In this document: positions 1 to 6,093 of the stretch, piece by piece
Numbering within the stretch: position 1 is the stretch's first letter
Layout of the letters: each line of letters starts with the position of its first letter
DNA from: Bacteroidales bacterium
Lineage (GTDB): Bacteria > Bacteroidota > Bacteroidia > Bacteroidales > UBA3663
Assembly: GCA_030526445.1 (NCBI GenBank)
Contig: JAUNCV010000018.1
Coordinates: 1-9,588 of the forward strand
Direction: 5' to 3'
Length of the DNA: 9,588 nucleotides
The notes under the pieces: model-generated
Database searches by the model: none
What the model saw: the letters and a program-made list of their open reading frames with translations, nothing else
What the model was told of the DNA's origin: nothing
Program-made: the position numbers and the translations under genes

Positions 1-111
1 TCCAAATATAGCATATACTTTTTTGCATTTTTTGTGCAATCGGTTGTTGTTTCATTATTTTTTGACATTTACGAAAAACAAAATAGTATATTTATACGCT
101 AAAAAAACACA

Positions 112-156
112 TTTGACCCTACTTTTGCCTCAAAATCGGGCAAAAATAGGGTCAAA
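112..156 (-). terminator. Long hairpin, probable terminator of the C1B peptidase gene
   Basis: Arms at 112-129 and 139-156 pair over 18 positions with one mismatch (122 against 146), closing a 9-nt loop. On the minus strand the hairpin begins about 58 nt after the peptidase stop codon. Five nt past the stem comes a run of seven T (complement of 101-107), so an intrinsic terminator for the leftward gene is the simplest reading. The stem is longer than usual and the T run is slightly displaced, so a repeat or protein-binding site is possible. The rest of 1-214 is AT-rich with no supported gene. A lone TATATTTG on the minus strand at 3-10 could be a leftward -7 box, but no -33 element sits at the right distance. 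Confidence 0.6.
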
Positions 157-214
157 ATTAAGTTATCAACACTTTTTAACGAATTTTGTGTTTTCTATGC
201 TTATCGCATACAAA

Positions 215-1639
215 TCATTCCTCAGGCAGGAACATTGGGTCCCATGCAGGGAGAAGTGTTGGCTTTTGCTTTGCCATTTTGAGATACTTCTCTTCAACAT
301 ATTTGCGATTTACCACAAGGCGGAACATATAGTTATCGAACCACTCATCGGTCATAATAAGGTGGCCCTGGTAGCCAGAAGTAGCTCCCCAAGAGTTTTC
401 AACCATCCACTTCTTGCACTTGAGGTCAGTAGCAGTGGTGTCAACATCAACAGCGACGAGAGTCATGGCGTGGCTGGAACCTGAAGCGTGGGTCTGCACT
501 CGCTGGCTCTTATTCATACCAAAGGTGGTACCAAGAAGGCACTCATAGTCGAAGTTGTCAAGACGCAGTGTACCATCTTTGCGATTCAAGAACTTGCCCA
601 CATCGCAAGAGAAATACATAGCTGTGCTATCTTTGATTGAAGCAACAGCCATAGGCTTGATTTCTTCGACAGGAAGATTGAGGTAAACCCAATCATGGCC
701 ATCATAGGTGTGACGATCGAACTCAATCTGGTAGGTCTTGTAATACTCGCGCAAAGGATCGTTCATGACCATGATGTAATTGTCATAAAGGTCTTCATCG
801 CCCCAATACTTAGCATAGAAAGACTGTGGAGTATAAGTATCCGAAGCTACAACCTGATCTTTTGCATCGCGCTGCTCATAAACAAACTCTGTTGGAGGAA
901 TGCCGTATGCAAGAGTGAGAATGCGATAGATTTCGGAAAGCATTTCAACTTTGCGCTTCTCCAGTCCCTCATTGATCATGCCATCGCTCTGACGGGTGCG
1001 AGTGTTGTTTCCCTTTTCGCGAAGTTCAAGACCAAACTCACGCAACTTAAGCTTCAGCAAACGGCTAATCTCGCTTGTAGAGTTCGACTGATAAGTTTCT
1101 GGCATAGCCTCCTTAGGCACAACGCCATATTTCTTCACCAAATCGGCAACACCACAGAAGGTGCCACCATCACTAAGCGGATTGCTGAAAAGCCAATCAA
1201 CAAGACGATCGTCCATAGGCTGTTTGCGAGTATCGATAACACCCTGCAAGAAGAGGTTTGCCTTTTCAAGCTGATCATAGAAGAAAAGATAGTTCTGTGA
1301 GAGCTCGAGACCCTTGAGCGAGTAGGTATTAATAGCCTTAGATCGCAATACATTCATACCCGTGAAGAGCCAGCAGCGGCCACTACTCTTCTGATCGGTG
1401 ATGCCCTTGTTTGGTACTCGATAGGTGAAATGAGTATCCATCATAGTAAGAGCATTGGCATCTGTCGCCAAAGTTGCAATGCTGGCATGTGCCATAGCAT
1501 TACGGATGGCCTTGTCACTTGCTTGTACAGGTTGTTTCTGCTGCAATTGCTTGAGGACATCAGGAGTAATGGAACTCTGTGCCGAGGCCATAGAAGCCGA
1601 AGCAAAGAGAACGGAAATGAGTAAGGAAATCTTTTTCAT
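215..1639 (-). CDS. pepC: Exported C1B cysteine peptidase (PepC/bleomycin hydrolase type)
   Basis: Cysteine aminopeptidase of the papain-like C1B family, expected to trim peptides from their N-terminus. With the start at 1639 the protein has 474 residues, in the family range. The catalytic set is visible: Gln83 (oxyanion hole) and Cys89 in QKSSGRCW, His390 in SSHAM, and Asn415 in VENSWG. The C-terminus keeps the family's LPAWDPM stretch, ending in FLPEE. Residues 1-20 are a signal peptide (MKK, hydrophobic core, ASA before Gln21), which points to the periplasm or cell surface, unlike the cytosolic enzymes of Firmicutes and eukaryotes. The longer reading from 1681 was rejected because it would place the terminator inside the coding region and bury the signal peptide. 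The gene lies after the terminator of the upstream operon, so it probably has its own promoter, which I could not identify. The family call is firm; the substrate is unknown. Confidence 0.92.
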   Translation of the reverse strand: MKKISLLISVLFASASMASAQSSITPDVLKQLQQKQPVQASDKAIRNAMAHASIATLATDANALTMMDTHFTYRVPNKGITDQKSSGRCWLFTGMNVLRSKAINTYSLKGLELSQNYLFFYDQLEKANLFLQGVIDTRKQPMDDRLVDWLFSNPLSDGGTFCGVADLVKKYGVVPKEAMPETYQSNSTSEISRLLKLKLREFGLELREKGNNTRTRQSDGMINEGLEKRKVEMLSEIYRILTLAYGIPPTEFVYEQRDAKDQVVASDTYTPQSFYAKYWGDEDLYDNYIMVMNDPLREYYKTYQIEFDRHTYDGHDWVYLNLPVEEIKPMAVASIKDSTAMYFSCDVGKFLNRKDGTLRLDNFDYECLLGTTFGMNKSQRVQTHASGSSHAMTLVAVDVDTTATDLKCKKWMVENSWGATSGYQGHLIMTDEWFDNYMFRLVVNRKYVEEKYLKMAKQKPTLLPAWDPMFLPEE

Positions 1640-1646
1640 GACATAT

Positions 1647-1663
1647 ACATTATTTAATAATGT
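1647..1663. promoter_or_regulatory. 17-bp perfect palindrome just upstream of the C1B peptidase start
   Basis: ACATTATT, a central T, then AATAATGT: perfect 8-bp arms ending 7 nt before the peptidase ATG (1639). It occupies the position where a ribosome would bind, between the upstream operon's terminator and the start codon. It could be an operator or an mRNA hairpin, or chance in AT-rich DNA. I know of no regulator that matches it. Confidence 0.35.
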
Positions 1664-1668
1664 GAAAA

Positions 1669-1701
1669 GGGGCATTTTCAAGTTGTTTCCGAAAATGCCC
1701 C
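1669..1701 (-). terminator. Intrinsic terminator of the surE-lpxB-DUF5606 operon
   Basis: Perfect 11-bp arms (GGGGCATTTTC at 1669-1679 and its complement at 1691-1701) enclose an 11-nt loop. On the minus strand the stem is followed directly by TTTT and AT-rich sequence. It starts 18 nt after the DUF5606 stop codon, so it should end that operon and isolate the peptidase gene. Because the stem is symmetric it may also hinder transcription from the other side, but only the minus-strand side has the T run. Confidence 0.85.
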
Positions 1702-1719
1702 GCTATGACTGTATTATGC

Positions 1720-2133
1720 TTATTCAGCAGCTTGCTCCTCAGCAGGAACAGTAAAATCATCGTTACCAGTTTCGATGAGAATATTGTACCACTGGATGAA
1801 CTTCTTGATATCACCGCCACGCACACGGTCAGCATCATACTCTGGCATTACCTCAGCGAACCATGCACGCTGAGCCTCAGCAGAATCCTTCAAAGAGACT
1901 GGACAAACCTTACCGCCAGTAAGTGCCTTTGCCTTAGCAAATACATTAACGAGTGGAGTCTCGCCATCAACAGTGTACATAGAAATATCTGAAAGAGCGA
2001 GAACGCGATCACGCTGCATAGCAGGTACACGACGCTTGTCAGAAAGATTCTCGCAAATGAGCATGTTGTTGCCACGGCCAATGAGACGGAAGAGACCTGG
2101 CTTGCCTGAAATGGCGATAATGTTTTCGATCAT
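1720..2133 (-). CDS. DUF5606 (plus DUF6852-like) protein, function unknown
   Basis: A 137-residue protein that I recognise as the Bacteroidetes-restricted DUF5606 family from its opening IIAISGKPGLFRLIGRG and the following ALSDISMYT segment (about residues 46-54). The second half, with DADRVRGGDIKKFIQWYN at about 100-117, matches the domain usually found after it (DUF6852 as I recall). The tail from about 124 is acidic and probably disordered. There is no signal peptide or membrane segment, so it should be cytosolic. It is the last gene of the leftward operon, 27 nt after lpxB with no terminator between them and a strong one behind it. No catalytic motif is visible and no function is proposed. 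The start is the only reasonable ATG and matches the family's N-terminus. Confidence 0.8.
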   Translation of the reverse strand: MIENIIAISGKPGLFRLIGRGNNMLICENLSDKRRVPAMQRDRVLALSDISMYTVDGETPLVNVFAKAKALTGGKVCPVSLKDSAEAQRAWFAEVMPEYDADRVRGGDIKKFIQWYNILIETGNDDFTVPAEEQAAE

Positions 2134-2160
2134 AATTGAAATAACTTTTTATTGTTTGTA

Positions 2161-3327
2161 TTATTTGTTTTTTACTTTATTTCGGTCAATAATGAGTTTA
2201 GCCGCACGCTTTGGAGCTCCCGGTTCACCAAGGAGGTCCACCATTCTGTTATAGTTGGCCAGCATGCTATGACGCTCATAAGAATGTTCGTCAATGAGAG
2301 AAGAAAGATTCTGACGAAGCGTTTCCGGAGAAAGGTAGGGACCTAACAATTCGGGCACAAAAGCATGACGCTCATCGGGACACTGTTCATCAGGATTCAA
2401 TCCATAAAGAACCAAATTAGGCAATGAAACATAACGAATAGACTTCAAGACACGTTTCATAATGTTATATACCAACTTGCCGCCCTTGAAATTATAGCAC
2501 ACAACCTGTGGGCATCCAAGATAAGCAGCTTCGAGCGAAGCAGTTCCCGAAGTGACTGCAGCCGCCTGTGCACCAAGCATAAGAGCATGAGTCTGGCCAA
2601 AAAACACCTCTGCATCATTATCAAGTTTCTTGAGCACCTCGGCATAAAACGAAGCGTCAAGCCCCGGAGCTCCGGCAATGATGCGTTTCAGTCCGAAAGC
2701 ATCGGTAGCTCGAAGCATAATATTGAGATTATCGGTCACTTCAGCCTTGCGACTGCCCGGAACCAGCAACAAATATGGCTCGCTCGACTTATAGCGATGC
2801 TGCTCTCGGTTCGATTTCAAAGGGAAAAGTTCATCGACAGTAGGATTACCCACATACGCTACTTGATAATCACGTCGAGCATACCAATCCACCTCAAACG
2901 GGAAAATTGAGAGCATCAGATCAACATACTTGCGAATCTGACTGATACGATACTCCTTCCATGCCCAAATTTTCGGAGAGATATAATATACCACCTGTGC
3001 CGACAGATGCTCTTTGACCCACTTGGCAATGCCAAGATTGAATCCGGGGTAATCGACCAGAATAACCACATCTGGAGCAAACGCGGCAATATCGGCCTTG
3101 CAATTCTTCATGCCCGATAAAATGGTGCCCAGATGAGTGACAACCTGATAGAAACCCATGTAGGCCAAGTCGCGGTAGTGACGCACAAGCGTACCGCCTT
3201 CGGCCGCCATAGCATCTCCACCATAAAAACGGAACTGCGCCTCAGAATCCTGCTCGCGCAATTCTCGCATGAGACGAGAGGCATGAAAATCGCCACTGGC
3301 CTCACCGGCTATGAGATAATACTTCAT
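2161..3327 (-). CDS. lpxB: Lipid A disaccharide synthase LpxB
   Basis: Glycosyltransferase family 19 enzyme that joins UDP-2,3-diacylglucosamine and lipid X to form the tetra-acyl disaccharide of lipid A, at the cytoplasmic face of the inner membrane. Length 388 residues (E. coli enzyme about 382). Family motifs appear in order: GEASGD at 8-13, VDYPGFN at 91-97, YYISPKIWAWK at 114-124, FPFE at 142-145, YVGNP at 158-162, the nucleotide-sugar-side LVPGSRKAEV at 188-197 with Arg193, the VTSGTASLEAAYLGCP segment at 258-273, and YVSLPNLV at 299-306. It follows surE by 15 nt on the same strand, indicating co-transcription. The gene shows the organism makes lipid A and is Gram-negative. The start matches the conserved N-terminus and there is no sign of truncation. 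Confidence 0.97.
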   Translation of the reverse strand: MKYYLIAGEASGDFHASRLMRELREQDSEAQFRFYGGDAMAAEGGTLVRHYRDLAYMGFYQVVTHLGTILSGMKNCKADIAAFAPDVVILVDYPGFNLGIAKWVKEHLSAQVVYYISPKIWAWKEYRISQIRKYVDLMLSIFPFEVDWYARRDYQVAYVGNPTVDELFPLKSNREQHRYKSSEPYLLLVPGSRKAEVTDNLNIMLRATDAFGLKRIIAGAPGLDASFYAEVLKKLDNDAEVFFGQTHALMLGAQAAAVTSGTASLEAAYLGCPQVVCYNFKGGKLVYNIMKRVLKSIRYVSLPNLVLYGLNPDEQCPDERHAFVPELLGPYLSPETLRQNLSSLIDEHSYERHSMLANYNRMVDLLGEPGAPKRAAKLIIDRNKVKNK

Positions 3328-3343
3328 AACTATCTAGGTAGTT
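3328..3343. promoter_or_regulatory. 16-bp near-perfect palindrome filling the surE-lpxB junction
   Basis: AACTATCTAGGTAGTT is symmetric except for one central pair. It starts on the base next to the lpxB ATG and ends on the last base of the surE stop codon, so it fills the whole junction. In mRNA it could form a 5-bp stem with a 6-nt loop directly before the lpxB start and affect its translation. It may equally be chance. Confidence 0.3.
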
Positions 3344-4122
3344 TACTTTTCGAGATATCGGAAGTTTGCAAGTTGCTGATGATGGGTGTAATCGACCTCT
3401 ACCGGAACAATCGAAACATAGTCATGCTCCAGCCAGAAACGATCAGTATCTGTAGCTTCAGGCTCTCTGTTCACATACTCACCCGTAACTTGGAAAAGAG
3501 CAGTTCCTTCATGCTCATCTCCTTCCAGATAAAGGAATTCTTTATCCCAGAAGCCCTCAGCCTGACGACAAACTCGCGCTCCTAAAAGGGGACATGCAAC
3601 GGGAATATTGACATTGAGTGCCACACCATGAGGCATGCCTTTTTCTAACACTGATTCACAAATGAAACGCGTGTAACGAACAGCCTCTGAAAAATCGGCC
3701 TCATGATTGAAATCGAGCAATGAGAAACCAATAGAAGGAACACCTACTACGGCACCTTCAAGGGCTGCACCCATAGTACCACTATACATAATGCAGATAG
3801 AGTCATTGCCACCATGATTGATACCCGACACAAGCAGATCAGGTTTACAATCTCCAAAAAAACGATGCAAGCCCAACTTAACACAGTCAACAGGCGTTCC
3901 ACTGCAGGCGAAAATTGCCACCTCGCCATCATCACTGATACACGTTAGCGACACCGGACGAGTACACGTAAAACTTGCACTAAATCCAGAACGAGGCGAA
4001 TCTGGCGCCACAACAATAATACGGCCCAACCCACGCAGAGATTCAACCAAATGGTTAATGCCGGGAGCCTGATAGCCATCATCATTAGTGACAAGAATTG
4101 TCTTGCTGTAATTTTTTTTCAT
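3343..4122 (-). CDS. surE: 5'/3'-nucleotidase SurE
   Basis: Metal-dependent phosphatase that hydrolyses nucleoside 5'- and 3'-monophosphates, in the cytoplasm. With the start at 4122 it has 259 residues, close to the 253 of E. coli SurE. The metal-binding set is present: Asp14 and Asp15 in TNDDGYQAPGI, Ser45 in PRSG, and Asn102 in VSGIN. YSGT at 113-116 and the late YVSIVP segment at 235-240 are also typical. A longer in-frame reading from 4203 was rejected: its extra 27 residues lie before the conserved N-terminus and would cover the DnaA-box and promoter region. It is the first gene of the surE-lpxB-DUF5606 operon and is transcribed away from parA. Family assignment is firm. Confidence 0.96.
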   Translation of the reverse strand: MKKNYSKTILVTNDDGYQAPGINHLVESLRGLGRIIVVAPDSPRSGFSASFTCTRPVSLTCISDDGEVAIFACSGTPVDCVKLGLHRFFGDCKPDLLVSGINHGGNDSICIMYSGTMGAALEGAVVGVPSIGFSLLDFNHEADFSEAVRYTRFICESVLEKGMPHGVALNVNIPVACPLLGARVCRQAEGFWDKEFLYLEGDEHEGTALFQVTGEYVNREPEATDTDRFWLEHDYVSIVPVEVDYTHHQQLANFRYLEK

Positions 4123-4154
4123 GGCGCGAAGATACGAAAAATTGATGAATTTGC

Positions 4155-4187
4155 CAAATAAATCGCTAATTTTGTGTTTATGGGCAA
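4155..4187 (-). promoter_or_regulatory. Weak candidate promoter of the surE operon
   Basis: On the minus strand TTTATTTG (4162-4155) is one base from the Bacteroidetes -7 consensus TAnnTTTG, with a TTG (4187-4185) 22 bp upstream. It would give a leader of about 25 nt before surE. A second -7 match, TAACTTTG (4215-4208), fits the consensus fully but has no -33 element and overlaps a DnaA-like box. Neither is strong. Confidence 0.25.
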
Positions 4188-4193
4188 TACAAC

Positions 4194-4221
4194 TTATCCA
4201 CAAAAAGCAAAGTTATCAACA
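4194..4221 (+). promoter_or_regulatory. DnaA box pair between surE and parA
   Basis: TTATCCACA at 4194-4202 is a perfect DnaA box. TTATCAACA at 4213-4221 differs from it at one position and has the same orientation, with centres 19 bp apart. The pair lies upstream of the par promoter and inside the leader or promoter zone of surE. It suggests DnaA control of one or both operons, or proximity to the replication origin. Binding is inferred only. Confidence 0.5.
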
Positions 4222-4244
4222 ATTTGGTGAGATTATTGTTTTTT

Positions 4245-4299
4245 TACTTGTAAACTTGAAAAGTTTCACATATATTTGCAACGTGAAACTATACAAGTA
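4245..4299. promoter_or_regulatory. Nested inverted repeats at the par promoter, candidate ParB operator
   Basis: The inner arms AGTTTCAC (4262-4269) and GTGAAACT (4283-4290) are perfect complements; each matches a half of the parS consensus TGTTTCACGTGAAACA at 7 of 8 positions. They are split by 13 bp that contain the -7 box. Their centres are 21 bp apart, two helical turns. The outer arms TACTTGTA (4245-4252) and TACAAGTA (4292-4299) are also perfect complements, and the left one covers the -33 element. The element sits at the promoter and start site rather than deep in the transcript, so a protein operator is more likely than an RNA structure. Autoregulation by ParB or ParA is inference. 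Confidence 0.5.
4247..4278 (+). promoter_or_regulatory. Promoter of the parA-parB-DUF5683-mltD operon
   Basis: CTTG at 4247-4250 serves as the -33 element and TATATTTG at 4271-4278 is an exact match to the Bacteroidetes -7 consensus TAnnTTTG, with 20 bp between them as expected. Transcription should start near 4283-4287, leaving a leader of about 80 nt before the parA ATG. The -7 box lies inside the nested inverted repeats. Confidence 0.65.
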
Positions 4300-4365
4300 C
4301 ACATATAATAATTACAATTGACCCAAATAAAAAGAAGGGTATTCGAAAAAGAACTTAACAAAACA

Positions 4366-5148
4366 ATGGGACTCGTAATAGCAATTGCAAACCAAAAAGG
4401 CGGTGTAGGCAAGACCACTACAGCTATCAATCTGGCTGCTTCGCTCGCAACCCTCGGCAAGAAGGTTTTGCTTATCGACGCCGACCCTCAGGCCAACTCG
4501 AGCAGCGGCTTGGGTATTGACCTCAAAGAGGTAGATACTACCATCTATGATTGCCTCATTGGCAATGCTACTGCCACCGACGCACTTCAGCAAACCTGTG
4601 TAGAGCGTCTTGACATTATCACCAGCCGAATTGACCTGGTTGGTGCAGAACTCGAATTACAGAACATCGAGAACAGAGACTCAATGCTGCGCAAGCAGAT
4701 CCGCGCCATTCGTAACCTCTACGATTATATTCTTATCGATTGTTCGCCATCACTGGGCTTAATCACCGTCAACTGCCTCACTGCAGCCGATAGTGTAATC
4801 ATTCCTGTGCAAGCTGAGTATTTTGCCCTTGAAGGTATCTCAAAATTGCTCAATACCATCAAGATTATCAAGACCAAGCTTAATCCTAAACTTCAGATTG
4901 AAGGCTTCCTGCTCACAATGTACGATGCCCGACTCCGCTTGGCCAACCAAATCTACGAAGAGGTTAAGCGCCACTTCCAGAAACTGGTGTTCGACACGGT
5001 AATTCAGCGAAACATTCGCCTGTCAGAGGCTCCAAGCTACGGCTTGCCAGCTCTACTCTATAGCCCAGATTCGAAAGGCTCTGCCAACTATATGATGCTG
5101 GCTCGCGAAATACTCGCTAAACACCACGACAGCGACAACAAAAATTAA
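4366..5148 (+). CDS. parA: Chromosome partitioning ATPase ParA (Soj)
   Basis: ParA/Soj ATPase of 260 residues that binds nucleoid DNA as an ATP dimer and works with ParB-parS to segregate newly replicated origins. The deviant Walker A motif KGGVGKTT lies at 11-18 with signature Lys11 and Lys16; Walker A' LLIDADPQ at 35-42; Walker B YILIDCSPSLG at 121-131; and the basic NIRLSEAPSYG segment, typical of nonspecific DNA binding, at 216-226. It begins directly with the ATPase fold and has no N-terminal DNA-binding domain, as in chromosomal Soj rather than P1-type plasmid ParA. A TTG reading from 4318 would add 16 residues outside the family's conserved start and was rejected. No Shine-Dalgarno is evident. 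It is the first gene of the operon; parB follows after 18 nt. Confidence 0.97.
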   Translation: MGLVIAIANQKGGVGKTTTAINLAASLATLGKKVLLIDADPQANSSSGLGIDLKEVDTTIYDCLIGNATATDALQQTCVERLDIITSRIDLVGAELELQNIENRDSMLRKQIRAIRNLYDYILIDCSPSLGLITVNCLTAADSVIIPVQAEYFALEGISKLLNTIKIIKTKLNPKLQIEGFLLTMYDARLRLANQIYEEVKRHFQKLVFDTVIQRNIRLSEAPSYGLPALLYSPDSKGSANYMMLAREILAKHHDSDNKN

Positions 5149-5166
5149 CTATAAAAACTTAAATAA

Positions 5167-6093
5167 GTGATAAAGAAACCCATGGGCTTAGGTCGCGGTC
5201 TCGATGCACTCATCTCGACCGACGCCAGCGATGCTCTTATCTCTAACAATGCACCTTCGTCGATCAACGAAGTGGAGATAGACCTCATTCATGCTAACCC
5301 CTCTCAGCCTCGCAAGGATTTCGATCCTCAGGCACTTCAGGAGTTAGCAGACTCAATACAGAATATTGGTATCATTCAACCCATCACCTTGCGTCAAGAA
5401 GAGGATGGCACCTACATGATCATTGCTGGTGAACGCCGTTTCCGCGCCAGCCAGATGGCAGGTCGCGAAACCATTCCTGCCTATGTTCGCAAAGCAAGTG
5501 ACGATGACGTAATGGAAATGGCGCTCATTGAAAATATTCAGCGCGAAGATCTTAACGCCATCGAAGTAGCCTTGGCCTATCAGCAGATTCAGAGCAAAGG
5601 CGGACTGACTCAAGATGAACTCAGCCACCGCGTAGGCAAGAGCCGTTCGGCTGTGGCCAATTTCATGCGCTTGCTCAAATTGCCTGCTGAGATTCAGCTG
5701 GCACTCAAAGAGAAGCGCCTCAGCATGGGACACGCTCGAGCTATACTCCCAATCGAAGACCCTGAACAGCAAGTGAAACTCTATCACATCGTTGTAGATC
5801 AGGACTTGACCGTTCGTCGCGTAGAACAGCTTGCCAGAGATTTCGTAGAGGGAAGAATCATCGACTTCAGCGAACTTGAAAAGGGCAAGGCCGACACAGC
5901 CAAAAAGGTGAGCAACAATGGCAATGGTACCAATGAACTCTTTGACCAAATGGCCAAATACCTCACCGGAGTCTTCAACACCAAGGTGAAAATGGACTGT
6001 AACGAGAAGGGCCAAGGCAAAATCACCATCCCTTTCAAAACAGACACCGAACTGCAGAACATTCTGTCAATACTCGACAAAATTGGACATTAA
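5167..6093 (+). CDS. parB: Chromosome partitioning protein ParB (Spo0J)
   Basis: CTP-dependent DNA clamp that loads at parS and recruits ParA and condensin. Length 308 residues. It opens with the family peptide GLGRGLDALIS (7-17), which stimulates ParA ATPase in this family. NPSQPRKDFD follows at 44-53, then the CTP-binding and arginine-patch motifs GERRFR (88-93) and ENIQRED (122-128), the helix-turn-helix that reads parS at about 147-171 (LTQDELSHRVGKSRSAVANF), a linker rich in Asn and Gly near 249-256, and a C-terminal dimerisation domain from about 257. I chose the GTG at 5167, giving a basic MIKKPM start; an ATG at 5182 would also keep the conserved peptide, so the start is uncertain by five codons. 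The 3' end overlaps the next gene by 11 nt. Confidence 0.96.
   Translation: MIKKPMGLGRGLDALISTDASDALISNNAPSSINEVEIDLIHANPSQPRKDFDPQALQELADSIQNIGIIQPITLRQEEDGTYMIIAGERRFRASQMAGRETIPAYVRKASDDDVMEMALIENIQREDLNAIEVALAYQQIQSKGGLTQDELSHRVGKSRSAVANFMRLLKLPAEIQLALKEKRLSMGHARAILPIEDPEQQVKLYHIVVDQDLTVRRVEQLARDFVEGRIIDFSELEKGKADTAKKVSNNGNGTNELFDQMAKYLTGVFNTKVKMDCNEKGQGKITIPFKTDTELQNILSILDKIGH

Noticed and set aside
3..10. TATATTTG on the minus strand as a leftward promoter at the window edge
   Set aside because: The nearest TTG upstream lies 26 bp away instead of about 20, and the gene it would serve is outside the window.
163..171. TTATCAACA DnaA-like box downstream of the peptidase gene
   Set aside because: A single imperfect box in an AT-rich 3' region has no supporting second box; likely chance, apart from the 12-mer shared with 4210-4221.
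23..484. Open frame on the plus strand across the left intergenic gap and the end of the peptidase gene
   Set aside because: The first half is low-complexity AT-rich sequence running through the long hairpin, and the second half is antisense to the conserved peptidase C-terminus. No family features.
1640..1681. Upstream start of the C1B peptidase at 1681
   Set aside because: It would place the operon terminator and the palindrome within or next to coding sequence and bury the signal peptide 14 residues in; the ATG at 1639 gives a normal signal peptide.
4123..4203. N-terminal extension of SurE from 4203
   Set aside because: The extra 27 residues precede the conserved TNDDG start and overlap the DnaA-box and promoter region; length from 4122 already matches the family.
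5771..5780. AGTGAAACT in parB as a parS half-site
   Set aside because: Only one half matches; the other eight bases show no similarity to the parS left half.
5353..6015. A 220-codon minus-strand frame opposite parB
   Set aside because: No start context, signal or motif; it covers the conserved ParB domains in antisense.
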